In this document: piece after piece, positions 1-7,251 of the stretch
Layout: every line of letters begins with the position of its first letter
How positions within the stretch are numbered: the stretch's first letter is position 1
NCBI GenBank assembly: GCA_030682755.1
Contig: JAUXNR010000335.1
Coordinates: forward strand, 1 to 9,348
DNA: 9,348 nt
Direction of reading: 5' to 3'
From: Flavobacterium sp.
Lineage (GTDB): Bacteria > Bacteroidota > Bacteroidia > Flavobacteriales > Flavobacteriaceae
Notes under the pieces: generated by a model
Seen by the model: only the letters and a program-made list of their open reading frames with translations
What the model was told of the DNA's origin: nothing
Database searches by the model: none
Program-made: the position numbers and the translations under genes

Positions 1-207
1 ATGGAAATAAAACGTATTATAAATCTTCCTTTAGCAATAGTAAGATAAACTAATATTAAACAAATTTATGGCAATTTGATAATGTAGTAATTTATAATTT
101 TTAAAACAATTTTAACTTCTGTTTGATACCATCTAGGTTAAAAATTCAAAATTACTTCAAAATTGCTTCTGAATTTTGCAAGATAACTTAAAAAAGAAAT
201 CCAATTC
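1..207. other. Left-edge non-coding region upstream of the Omp85-like gene
   Basis: This is an A+T-rich stretch with no supportable gene. A 15-codon frame runs from the first base to a TAA at 46-48, but it is too short to judge and could be chance or the tail of a gene outside the window. I looked for the Bacteroidota promoter pattern (TTG near -33, TAnnTTTG near -7) ahead of the gene at 208. I found only one-mismatch boxes, such as GAATTTTG close to position 170, with no properly spaced upstream element. A promoter for the first gene is expected here but cannot be placed. Confidence 0.5.
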
Positions 208-1596
208 ATGAAGCATTTAATTACACCCTTACTCTTTTTATTCTCAATTACAATCGTAAAAGCTCAAGAAAAAGACACTCTTTCATTTATAAAATCAAAA
301 CGAATGTCGGATGATGACCTTTCTAAAAAGCGAGAAGGTACTTTTTTTACAGGATTACCTGATTTTTCATCTGACCCAGTAACAGGCTTTGGCTTTGGTT
401 TAAGAACAAATACCTATTGGAATGGAAATCGTGAAAACCCTTTATTTCCATATACTCCCTATTTAGCAAAACTAAAAGCAAATGCGGCTTACTATACATC
501 TAATGCAAGAGAATTGGCTCTCTCACTTGATATTCCTTATTATAAAGGAACACGTTGGAGATTTAAAATTGATTTTAAAGCACAACAAAATCCAGCCAAT
601 TTATATTTCGGGTTAACAGAAGCTACTCTTGGACAGCTTCGCTTACCATCTGACGAAAACACAACTTTTTCAACCTATGAAGCATTTGACAGAGCAAGAA
701 AAATAGTAAGACCTGGCGGAGTTGGCGAAGCTGATTTTGTAACAGATGCGTTATCAAATCGATTTAGAGAAACAGAATATATGCTCAACCTGAAAGCAGA
801 TTATGCAATTGGAAATGGGAAGTGGCGTATAATGGGCGGTTATGAAATTCAACATTTTAGTTATGCCACTTTTGAAGGTATGGAAGCAGAAGCAATCGAC
901 CCAATTACCGGACAAAATACTACTGCACCAAACGGTATTTCACTTTTAAGACGAGATTTTGAAGACGGTTTAATTTCAGGGGTTGACGGTGGTTGGGTGT
1001 CAATAATTCAAACAGCATTGATTTTTGACACAAGAGATTTTGAGCCCGATCCAACGAAAGGATATTATTTTGAAGTAGCGAATGAATATTCAAGTAAATA
1101 CATAGGTTCTCAATTCGATTTTAACAAATTATTCATTCAAGGACGTGTCTATCAAAAAATACCTGTTGGTAAACGTACAGTTTTAGCAGCACGATTTGGT
1201 TTAGGCAATATTTTTGGAAATAACGCACCTTTTTTTGAATTTCAAGACCAATGGAGTCCAGAAGGAAGTATCAACGCATTAGGAGGAAGACAATCATTGC
1301 GGGGCTACAGAGCCAATAGATTTCTAGCAAGGTCTATGTGGTTTACGAATGTTGAATTGAGGGTTAGACTTGCAGAAACAAAAATTGGTAAGCAAAGATT
1401 TGCCTTTGGAGTTGCACCTTTCTTTGATGCTGGAACAGTTAGAGACCGTTGGCAAAACTTAAACTTTAAAAATATAAAAACATCTTATGGAGGTGGATTA
1501 AGAATTGCTTGGAATCAATCCACAATTTTATCATTTGACTATGGACGTTCAAAAGAAGATAGCTTGTTTTACTTCGGAATTGGTCAAGCCTTTTAG
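208..1596 (+). CDS. POTRA-less Omp85/BamA-TamA family outer-membrane beta-barrel protein
   Basis: The product is a 462-residue outer-membrane barrel of the Omp85 (surface antigen D15/BamA) superfamily. A signal peptide fills residues 1-19 (hydrophobic LLFLFSITIV, then VKA before QEKD). Residues about 43-66 carry a GLPDFSSDPVTGFGFG segment that typically opens these short Bacteroidota barrels. The rest alternates in the manner of beta-strands. SLRGYRANRF at 363-372 contains the L/V-R-G-F/Y signature of the Omp85 lid loop, and the chain ends in a terminal Phe (GIGQAF) as barrel proteins do. The protein is about half the length of BamA and has no POTRA repeats, so it is unlikely to be the essential BamA. 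Family knowledge allows a role in outer-membrane transport or insertion, but its substrate cannot be read from the sequence. It lies 141 bp ahead of an envelope gene cluster on the same strand and may or may not be cotranscribed with it. Confidence 0.88.
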   Translation: MKHLITPLLFLFSITIVKAQEKDTLSFIKSKRMSDDDLSKKREGTFFTGLPDFSSDPVTGFGFGLRTNTYWNGNRENPLFPYTPYLAKLKANAAYYTSNARELALSLDIPYYKGTRWRFKIDFKAQQNPANLYFGLTEATLGQLRLPSDENTTFSTYEAFDRARKIVRPGGVGEADFVTDALSNRFRETEYMLNLKADYAIGNGKWRIMGGYEIQHFSYATFEGMEAEAIDPITGQNTTAPNGISLLRRDFEDGLISGVDGGWVSIIQTALIFDTRDFEPDPTKGYYFEVANEYSSKYIGSQFDFNKLFIQGRVYQKIPVGKRTVLAARFGLGNIFGNNAPFFEFQDQWSPEGSINALGGRQSLRGYRANRFLARSMWFTNVELRVRLAETKIGKQRFAFGVAPFFDAGTVRDRWQNLNFKNIKTSYGGGLRIAWNQSTILSFDYGRSKEDSLFYFGIGQAF

Positions 1597-1619
1597 TATT
1601 AAAACAAGAAAAAATATAG

Positions 1620-1652
1620 AGTATTTAACGATGAGTCGTGAACTTAAATACT
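1620..1652 (+). repeat. Inverted repeat after the Omp85-like gene
   Basis: The arms AGTATTTAA (1620-1628) and TTAAATACT (1644-1652) are perfect complements. Nested inside is a second small stem, ACGA-TGAG-TCGT (1628-1639). As RNA this gives one long hairpin with a short bulge on the 3' side. No clean T-tract follows (TTAATATC), so it may be a 3'-end stabiliser, a weak terminator or a binding site. It sits 23 bp after the stop codon. Confidence 0.45.
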
Positions 1653-1697
1653 TTAATATCATTATATCTATGCTTTATCTCAAAATTCAATATTTCT

Positions 1698-1725
1698 ACA
1701 AAATTGGTTTTCAATTTTGTCTTTT
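1698..1725 (+). terminator. Putative hairpin terminator between the Omp85-like gene and the phosphoglycerol transferase gene
   Basis: A perfect 9-bp stem, ACAAAATTG (1698-1706) with CAATTTTGT (1712-1720), has a GTTTT loop and is followed by CTTTTAATTT. The form is that of an intrinsic terminator, but the stem is A+T-rich and the T-tract is interrupted. It ends only 12 bp before the next start codon, so it could instead be a leader structure affecting translation of the downstream gene. Confidence 0.4.
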
Positions 1726-1737
1726 AATTTGACAAAA

Positions 1738-3702
1738 ATGAAATTCCAAAAATTGATTTATCCAAGCAGATTTTCTGTTTTATACTCATTTATAACATGG
1801 TTTCTTATCGTTTCTCAACTAGTTCGAGTAACCTTTTTTATCTGGCAATATGATGAAGTTTCGTTCAATCTATTCACCCTATTAGGAACACTCTTAACTG
1901 GATTGTTTTTTGATTTTGGAACCGTTAGTTTTATTGCATTTCCTGCAATTATCTATTATACAATCTTTCCAAACAAATGGATTAATTCTTGGGTAGATAA
2001 AATACTCATTTGGTTTTTTACTTTTTTAACCATTTTTATATTAGTTTTTGTTTTTTTTGCTGAAATCACTTTTTGGGATGAATTTAAAACACGATTCAAT
2101 TTTATTGCCGTTGATTATTTAATTTACACACATGAAGTCGTAGCAAACATTGAGCAATCGTACCCCTTACCCTTACTGATTTCAGGTGTGCTGATTAGTA
2201 CCTTTTTAATTTTATTTATTTTCTACAAACGAAAATATTTCCAAAATACGTTTACTCAAAAAGCTTCTTTAAAACAGCGATTAGTGGTTTTAGCAACTGC
2301 TTTTACTTCTTGTTTATTCTTTACTTTATTTATTACCAATAACCAAGCTGAATGGTCAAGTAATCGATACAATGCAGAAATTTCAAAATCGGGAATCTAT
2401 TCCTTTTTTGCTGCTTTTAGAAACAACCAAATGAAGTACGATGAATTTTATACTTCAATAGATAATGACAAAGCTTTTACAATTGTGCGAAACAAATTAA
2501 AAGAAGAAAATAGCCGTTTCAAAAACAACAACCTTTCCATACATAGAACCATTTTAGACACAACAAAAAATGACGAACCACACAAAAATGTAGTTTTTAT
2601 TTTAGTTGAAAGTTTAAGTGGAAGCTTCATGAAAGAATTTGGAAATGAAAAAAATATCACACCTTTTTTAGACAGTTTAGCACAAAAAAGTATCTTTTTT
2701 GATAACCTATACGCAACAGGCACGAGAACTGTTCGTGGCATGGAAGCTGTTACACTTTGCATTCCGCCAACACCGGGACAAAGCATTGTGAAACGTCCCG
2801 AAAATCAAAATCTATTTACTGTTTCAAATGTTTTCAAAAGCAAAGGATATAACTCTAATTTCTTTTATGGTGGAGATGGCTATTTTGATAATATGAACGC
2901 TTATTTTGGAGGAAACGGATTTACAATATATGATCGAGGTCGTGGAAGTGTATTAAGTGATAAAATTAAGACTACAAGAAATAATATTAATGATGATGAA
3001 GTAACGTTTGAAAACGCATGGGGAATATGTGATGATGACATTTATTCTAAAATGCTGAAGGTGGCTGATGAACATTACAATAGCAATAAACCTTTTTTCA
3101 ATTTCGTAATGACAACTTCTAATCACAGACCCTATACTTATCCAGATAATGCAATTGATATTCCATCAGGAACTGGTCGTGAGGGTGCAGTTAAATATAC
3201 CGATTATGCCTTGAAAAAAATGTTTGAAAAAGCAAAAAACAAACCATGGTTCAAAAATACGGTTTTTATAATCATTGCAGACCATTGTGCCAGTAGTGCC
3301 GGAAAGGATGAAATTGATGTGGCTAATTATCATATTCCTGCATTCATTGTCAATCTTCCAGAATATCAAAATCAAAAAATTAAAAAGCAATGTTCACAAA
3401 TTGATATTTTTCCAACATTCTTCTCATTACTTCACTGGAATTATGAAAGTGATTTCTTCGGTAATAACATTTTAGCTTCAACGTTCGAAGAGCGAGTTTT
3501 ATTAGGAACTTATAGAAAATTAGTCCTAATGAAGAAAGACCAAGTAATGGTTTTATCCGACCAAAAAAAGCAAAATTTTTACAAATGGAATAAACTAGAT
3601 AATAGTCTAAATACTATTCCATTAGAGATGAGTTTTCTAAATGAAACAATTTCCTGGTACCAAACAGCTGATTATCTATTTACACATAAATTGTTAAAGT
3701 AA
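1738..3702 (+). CDS. LTA synthase/OpgB-type membrane phosphoglycerol transferase (sulfatase fold)
   Basis: This is a 654-residue integral membrane enzyme of the LtaS/OpgB family. The family moves glycerol-phosphate (or a related phospho-alcohol) from phosphatidylglycerol to an acceptor outside the cytoplasmic membrane. About five hydrophobic helices occupy roughly the first 200 residues. The extracytoplasmic alkaline-phosphatase-like domain starts near residue 285. Expected catalytic residues are present: metal ligand E291 (VESLSG), nucleophile T331 in TGTRTVRGMEA, H463 in TSNHRPYTYP, and D515-H516 in ADHCASSAG. PPTPGQSIVKRP also follows the Gram-negative branch. The open frame reaches back to a TTG at 1717, but that would start inside the 3' arm of the upstream hairpin. 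The ATG at 1738 (MKFQKL) is preferred. The next gene begins 3 bp after the stop, implying translational coupling. The acceptor is unknown: periplasmic glucan, lipopolysaccharide or another surface glycan are possible. True lipoteichoic acid is unlikely in a Gram-negative. Confidence 0.88.
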   Translation: MKFQKLIYPSRFSVLYSFITWFLIVSQLVRVTFFIWQYDEVSFNLFTLLGTLLTGLFFDFGTVSFIAFPAIIYYTIFPNKWINSWVDKILIWFFTFLTIFILVFVFFAEITFWDEFKTRFNFIAVDYLIYTHEVVANIEQSYPLPLLISGVLISTFLILFIFYKRKYFQNTFTQKASLKQRLVVLATAFTSCLFFTLFITNNQAEWSSNRYNAEISKSGIYSFFAAFRNNQMKYDEFYTSIDNDKAFTIVRNKLKEENSRFKNNNLSIHRTILDTTKNDEPHKNVVFILVESLSGSFMKEFGNEKNITPFLDSLAQKSIFFDNLYATGTRTVRGMEAVTLCIPPTPGQSIVKRPENQNLFTVSNVFKSKGYNSNFFYGGDGYFDNMNAYFGGNGFTIYDRGRGSVLSDKIKTTRNNINDDEVTFENAWGICDDDIYSKMLKVADEHYNSNKPFFNFVMTTSNHRPYTYPDNAIDIPSGTGREGAVKYTDYALKKMFEKAKNKPWFKNTVFIIIADHCASSAGKDEIDVANYHIPAFIVNLPEYQNQKIKKQCSQIDIFPTFFSLLHWNYESDFFGNNILASTFEERVLLGTYRKLVLMKKDQVMVLSDQKKQNFYKWNKLDNSLNTIPLEMSFLNETISWYQTADYLFTHKLLK

Positions 3703-3705
3703 ACT

Positions 3706-4761
3706 ATGAGAGTACCGGACAATGTAAATAAAATTAGAAGGAGTATCATGCGAAAGCTTACTTCAAATATCGGAAAATCAAGCAAGGGAGATTTTAGTAT
3801 TTTTAAATTTAATGATAAATCCATAAAAATTTTAATAGTAAGACCAAACCACAGATTAGGTAATTTGCTTTTAGTTACACCGGTAATTAAGGAAATAGAA
3901 AGTATATTTTCAAATCCTTCTATCGATTTATTTGTAAAAGGAAATTTATCTGAAATAGTATTTAAAAATTACAATTCAATCAATAAGCATATCAAACTAC
4001 CTAAAAAACCTTTTGATAATCTTTTGAACTATTTTATGGTATGGATTAAATTATTATCCAATAGATATGATTTAGTTTTAAATATTGATGATTATTCATC
4101 ATCAGGAAGAATAGCGACTAGTTTGGCTAGAGCAAAATATAAAATTATAGGTTTATATCAACCTATTAAATATTGTAATGTAGAAGAGGAAAAAAAATCA
4201 AAACATATAGCTATTAAGCCAGTAATTGCTTTAAGAAACTTCATTAATAATGAATTCATTCAAATTAATGGATATCCTACATTGGATTTAAAATTAGATG
4301 AGGTTGAAATTGAATTTGGGAAGCAAATATTATATGAAATATTCAATAATTCAAACAAGACAATTACAATTTTCACATTTGCAACTGGTGATAAAATGTT
4401 ACCACAACTTTGGTGGAATCAATTTTATGAGCTTCTTAAAATAAATTTTCCAATGTATAACATTTTAGAAGTATTACCAATCGAAAATGTTTCGCAAATT
4501 GGTTTTAAAGCAAAAACATTCTACAGTAAAGATATTCGTGAAATAGCTTCATTAATTTCAAACACAGCCATTTTCATTGGAGCAGATAGCGGAATTATGC
4601 ATCTATCTGTTTCTTCAAAAACAGCTACAATAGGTATATTAAGTGGTAGTTTTAAAACAAAATATGAACCATATGGAAATGAAAGTATTGGATTTGACAA
4701 AAACGGAACATCACAAGAAGAAATAATAAATGAAATGAAAAAAATTCTTTTATCCAAGTAA
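3706..4761 (+). CDS. Glycosyltransferase family 9 (heptosyltransferase-like) protein
   Basis: This is a 351-residue GT9-type, GT-B fold glycosyltransferase related to the WaaC/WaaF/WaaQ heptosyltransferases. Such enzymes act on the cytoplasmic face of the inner membrane on lipid-linked acceptors. The N-terminal Rossmann part contains ILIVRPNHRLGNLLLVTPV (about 42-60). The C-terminal nucleotide-sugar site is clear as IGADSGIMHLSVSSKT, with D294-S295-G296 and H299. In WaaC-type enzymes the N-terminal loop has a GD pair whose Asp is proposed as catalytic base. Here it is G52-N53, so the mechanism or sugar may differ, and heptose itself is not proven. The ATG at 3706 lies 3 bp after the previous stop. 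A second ATG at 3748 (residue 15) follows an AGAAGGAG sequence and could be the real start, giving 337 residues. The reading frame is intact and couples closely to genes on both sides. Confidence 0.85.
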   Translation: MRVPDNVNKIRRSIMRKLTSNIGKSSKGDFSIFKFNDKSIKILIVRPNHRLGNLLLVTPVIKEIESIFSNPSIDLFVKGNLSEIVFKNYNSINKHIKLPKKPFDNLLNYFMVWIKLLSNRYDLVLNIDDYSSSGRIATSLARAKYKIIGLYQPIKYCNVEEEKKSKHIAIKPVIALRNFINNEFIQINGYPTLDLKLDEVEIEFGKQILYEIFNNSNKTITIFTFATGDKMLPQLWWNQFYELLKINFPMYNILEVLPIENVSQIGFKAKTFYSKDIREIASLISNTAIFIGADSGIMHLSVSSKTATIGILSGSFKTKYEPYGNESIGFDKNGTSQEEIINEMKKILLSK

Positions 4762-4766
4762 GGCTG

Positions 4767-5648
4767 ATGAAATATATCCATTTTATAATCAATCCAATAT
4801 CAGGGGATGGAAAGCATAATCTAACCAAAACAGTTTTGAAAAAATATTTTTCTGACAAAGAATTCAAAATTGAGGTTGATTATTCAAATTACAAAAAACA
4901 TGCATTGATTTTAACAAAAAGTGTCATTGCTAAAAATCCAGATTATATTGTTGCCTGTGGTGGTGATGGAACAATAAGCGAAGTTGCATCTAGCTTAATA
5001 AATACCAAAATTAAATTAGGCATTATCCCAGTTGGATCAGGAAATGGTTTAGCATCAAACCTAAATATTCCAAAAGAGTTAGAACAAGCAAGTGAAATTA
5101 TTCGAAATGGCAAAACGAAATTCATTGATGTTGGAAAAGCAAATGATCTTTATTTTTTTAGCAACATGGGTATTGGCATTGATGCATTGATTATAAAGAA
5201 ATACGATAATTATAATCAGAGAACTTTAACTTCTTATATTCGAGCTTCAATAGCTTCAAGCATTCAATTTAAACCGATGAAAACTATACTTTCATTTAAT
5301 AATCAGATTATCAACACAAATTCATTCTTGCTTTTTATTTCTAATTCAAACGAAATGGGTTATGGAATGAGCTTAACACCCAAAGCGATTTTAAATGATG
5401 GTTTATTAGATTTAGTTCTAGTTTCCAAATTAAACTTTTTTGACAAACTAACTTTAGGTATGCGTGTAATATCAAATAAAATTGAAAAGTTCAAAAAATC
5501 ACAAAATGCCTTGGTAGAGAAGATTAGTATTGAAATACTAGACAAAATATCTTTAGATGCACAAATTGATGGTGAATATTATAACTTAAAAACCAATAAA
5601 ATTCAAGTTATAATAATAAAAAACGGATTAGAAGTTTTAACAAACTAA
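4767..5648 (+). CDS. Diacylglycerol kinase family lipid kinase (YegS/DagK-like)
   Basis: This 293-residue soluble or membrane-associated lipid kinase belongs to the DAGK catalytic superfamily (YegS, DgkB, BmrU-like, sphingosine kinase). It uses ATP to phosphorylate a lipid hydroxyl. The fold signatures are in order: INPISG at 8-13, the nucleotide-binding GGDGT at 65-69 followed by SEVASSL, and PVGSGNGLA at 88-96. A C-terminal beta domain contains LNDGLLDLVLV and DAQIDGEYY. Length is normal. An AAGG sequence precedes the ATG, and the gap from the previous gene is 5 bp. Next to a phosphoglycerol transferase, the attractive reading is diacylglycerol salvage to phosphatidic acid, as DgkB does beside lipoteichoic acid synthesis in Firmicutes. 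That is an inference from context. Phosphorylation of another membrane lipid is possible, because substrate specificity is not visible in the motifs. Confidence 0.88.
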   Translation: MKYIHFIINPISGDGKHNLTKTVLKKYFSDKEFKIEVDYSNYKKHALILTKSVIAKNPDYIVACGGDGTISEVASSLINTKIKLGIIPVGSGNGLASNLNIPKELEQASEIIRNGKTKFIDVGKANDLYFFSNMGIGIDALIIKKYDNYNQRTLTSYIRASIASSIQFKPMKTILSFNNQIINTNSFLLFISNSNEMGYGMSLTPKAILNDGLLDLVLVSKLNFFDKLTLGMRVISNKIEKFKKSQNALVEKISIEILDKISLDAQIDGEYYNLKTNKIQVIIIKNGLEVLTN

Positions 5649-5666
5649 ACTTTAAATGGATAAGAT

Positions 5667-6092
5667 ATGAAACAGTATCAAATTTTTGCTTTAATATCGA
5701 TGGTTTTTGCAGGTTTGACATCAGTGGTTGCTAAAGCGGGTTTAAAAAATGTAGTAGCAGATACAGGTTTAGCTATTAGAACTTCATTCGTATTTGTGTT
5801 TATTTGGCTGAACATTATTGTTTTTAACAGCTATAAAGATTTTTCAAATCTTACCAAAAAAGATGTTCTGTTACTTGGTGTTTCGGCAGTAACAACAGCC
5901 ATTTCTTGGATATTTTATTACAGTGCAATAAAAATTGGTACAGTTTCCGAAGTAGCATTGATAGATAAAGGAAGTATAATCATTACACTTTTACTTTCTT
6001 TTATCTTTCTAAACGAACAATTTACTTGGCGAATAGCGTTAGGTGGATTAATGATTATAGGTGGAATTCTAATCTTAACAATGAAATCATAA
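5667..6092 (+). CDS. Single-domain EamA/DMT-superfamily membrane transporter
   Basis: This is a 141-residue membrane protein with about five hydrophobic helices, near residues 6-25, 35-53, 67-87, 95-114 and 121-138. It is one EamA repeat, half the size of the usual ten-helix transporter, so it would need to form a dimer. The end of the repeat is typical: LNEQFTWRIALGGLMIIGG. TVSEVALIDKGS before helix 4 and the GLTSVVAKAGL start also fit. Small single-repeat relatives include SMR pumps and the ArnE/ArnF lipid-linked sugar flippases, and the envelope neighbourhood makes lipid or sugar translocation a reasonable guess. The substrate is not determined by the sequence. The start ATG lies 18 bp after the lipid kinase gene. 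The PAP2 gene follows 37 bp later. Confidence 0.82.
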   Translation: MKQYQIFALISMVFAGLTSVVAKAGLKNVVADTGLAIRTSFVFVFIWLNIIVFNSYKDFSNLTKKDVLLLGVSAVTTAISWIFYYSAIKIGTVSEVALIDKGSIIITLLLSFIFLNEQFTWRIALGGLMIIGGILILTMKS

Positions 6093-6129
6093 TGGTATAA
6101 AACTACGCGTAACCTTTAAATTATTTACC

Positions 6130-6840
6130 ATGTTTAAAACCATTTTATTTCTATTTTTAAGTATCAATACACTTAATGCTCAAGCCCAAAAAATAAGCGA
6201 ACAGGAGAAGCAAATAGTTACAGACACTATTCAAAAAAAGGATGACACGCATAACTTCAAATTCAAACAACTAATTATTCCAACGGTTTTAATTGGTTAT
6301 GGAGTAGTTGGTATTGAAAGTGATCAATTAAAACTCTTTAATACTGAAATAAAAGAAGAAATAAATGAAGACATTGATGAGAAAATAACCATCGACGATT
6401 TCTCACAATATGTTCAAGCAGTATCTGTTTATGGCTTAAATGCTTTAGGCATAAAAGGCAAGCACAATCTTAAAGACAGAACTATTATTTTAGGAACTTC
6501 TTATTTGCTTATGTCGGCTTCTGTTCTAAGTTTAAAATCGATAACAAAAGTTGAAAGACCTGATGGCAGCGGGTTTAATTCTTTTCCATCCGGGCATACA
6601 GCCACAGCCTTTGCAGGAGCAGAATTTCTTTGGCAGGAATATAAAGATGTTTCAGTTTGGTATGGCATTTCGGGATATATTGTAGCTGTCGGAACCGGAG
6701 CATTCAGAATTTATAACGACAAGCACTGGCTTACGGATGTAGCGGCTGGTGCGGGAATTGGAATTTTAAGCACAAAAGTTGCCTATTGGATTAATCCCTG
6801 GATTCAGGACAAAATTTTTAAGTCTAAAGAAAAAAAATAG
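6130..6840 (+). CDS. PAP2 superfamily phosphatase with signal peptide (C-terminus probably frameshifted)
   Basis: This is a 236-residue exported phosphatase of the type 2 phosphatidic acid phosphatase family. Residues 1-19 form a signal peptide (FKTILFLFLSINTLNAQAQ). All three active-site motifs are intact: K136-x6-R143-P144 (KSITKVERP), P153-S-G-H156 followed by T, and R193-x5-H199-x3-D203 (FRIYNDKHWLTD). The motif-3 Ser is Phe here. Hydrophobic segments around 118-136 and 175-190 agree with a membrane-embedded fold. Family members remove phosphate from phosphatidic acid, PG-phosphate, undecaprenyl pyrophosphate or lipid A on the periplasmic side, but which one applies is not visible. The frame ends at TAG after K-E-K-K encoded by an A8 tract (6830-6837). 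The alternative frame after the tract, to a TAG at 6905-6907, encodes a plausible tail (IAPFYNGKQFGIGLLKQF). The catalytic core is unaffected. It is the last gene of the + strand cluster. Confidence 0.88.
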   Translation: MFKTILFLFLSINTLNAQAQKISEQEKQIVTDTIQKKDDTHNFKFKQLIIPTVLIGYGVVGIESDQLKLFNTEIKEEINEDIDEKITIDDFSQYVQAVSVYGLNALGIKGKHNLKDRTIILGTSYLLMSASVLSLKSITKVERPDGSGFNSFPSGHTATAFAGAEFLWQEYKDVSVWYGISGYIVAVGTGAFRIYNDKHWLTDVAAGAGIGILSTKVAYWINPWIQDKIFKSKEKK

Positions 6841-6841
6841 T

Positions 6842-6907
6842 ATGTCAACTATAGCTCCCTTTTATAACGGCAAACAGTTTGGAATAGGATTATTAAAACA
6901 GTTTTAG
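6842..6907 (+). pseudogene. Out-of-frame C-terminal tail of the PAP2 gene
   Basis: The 21 codons from the ATG at 6842 to the TAG at 6905-6907 read MSTIAPFYNGKQFGIGLLKQ plus a final F. The alternating polar and hydrophobic pattern and terminal Phe look like the end of an envelope protein, not random translation. The segment lies one frame away from the PAP2 gene. With seven instead of eight A's in the tract at 6830-6837 (or ten), the PAP2 frame would read K-N-S and run straight into it. It is therefore best seen as the displaced end of the same protein, through mutation, a base-calling error in a homopolymer, or slippage. As an independent 21-residue gene it is unlikely. Confidence 0.5.
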
Positions 6908-7052
6908 AATAATTAAAATAATTTTGATTTGATAAAATGAAACTATTTTACGGCTTTCCGCATTCAGATAAAATATTTTAAAAAAAAAACCAAGGTAACC
7001 CGTTTACACAACATTATCAATACGTATAAATAATCGTTTTTCAATTTCCTTT

Positions 7053-7080
7053 AAAACAAAAGAAGATACCTTCGCATCTC
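7053..7080 (-). terminator. Terminator-like hairpin, - strand
   Basis: Read on the - strand, AGATGC (7079-7074), loop GAAG and GTATCT (7069-7064) form a 6-bp stem with one G-U pair. It is followed by a T-rich tract, TCTTTTGTTTT. It begins immediately after the TAG of the 40-codon ORF. Its core closely resembles the stronger terminator at 7313-7341 (AGATGC, loop, GTATCT). Confidence 0.5.
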
Positions 7081-7202
7081 TATTTCTTCCTACTTTTCCA
7101 GCTATCATTCCGCCACTTATATTTATTCTTATAAACATAATCCCGGATAAAAGCTCCAATGATGCTAGCAACTATAAACCCTATAATGTGATACCATTCC
7201 AA
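7080..7202 (-). CDS. Possible small single-TM protein (40 codons, TTG start)
   Basis: I do not recognise this family. From a TTG at 7202 the frame encodes MEWYHIIGFIVASIIGAFIR, then a basic, aromatic tail (YVYKNKYKWRNDSWKSRKK) ending in TAG. It has one hydrophobic helix (residues 5-19) and strongly positive residues after it, as expected of a tiny inner-membrane protein with a cytoplasmic tail. A terminator-like hairpin starts directly at the stop codon, which supports a real 3' end. Against it: there is no ATG start, the frame is open upstream to only about 7238, and third codon positions are richer in G/C than in the neighbours. A competing overlapping frame (ATG TTT ATA at about 7145 down to about 7014) has better A/T-ending codons and encodes 44 residues. 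Only one is likely to be real. Confidence 0.33.
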   Translation of the reverse strand: MEWYHIIGFIVASIIGAFIRDYVYKNKYKWRNDSWKSRKK

Positions 7203-7251
7203 ACCTTTTACATTAAAATTTTGATCAAAATAAAAAACTAAATTTTATTTC

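Noticed and set aside
1..48. 15-codon frame MEIKRIINLPLAIVR at the left edge
   Set aside because: It is too short, has no supporting signals and is cut by the window boundary; it may be coincidence.
1724..1731. TTAATTTG as a promoter -7 box for the phosphoglycerol transferase gene
   Set aside because: It has one mismatch to TAnnTTTG, and a start site would fall on the ATG itself, requiring a leaderless transcript without other support.
1717..1737. Upstream TTG start for the phosphoglycerol transferase, adding seven residues
   Set aside because: It lies inside the 3' arm of a hairpin and reads S-F-N-L-T-K before an ATG that gives a conventional membrane-protein N-terminus.
6938..6982. 14-codon frame MKLFYGFPHSDKIF after the PAP2 gene
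   Set aside because: No promoter box, terminator or recognisable similarity; the length is expected by chance in this composition.
6969..6989. Palindrome TAAAATATTTTA followed by A10 as a terminator
   Set aside because: The T/A run is on the wrong side for a + strand terminator, and on the - strand the T-run precedes the palindrome with no stable stem before it. It is probably simple A+T-rich sequence.
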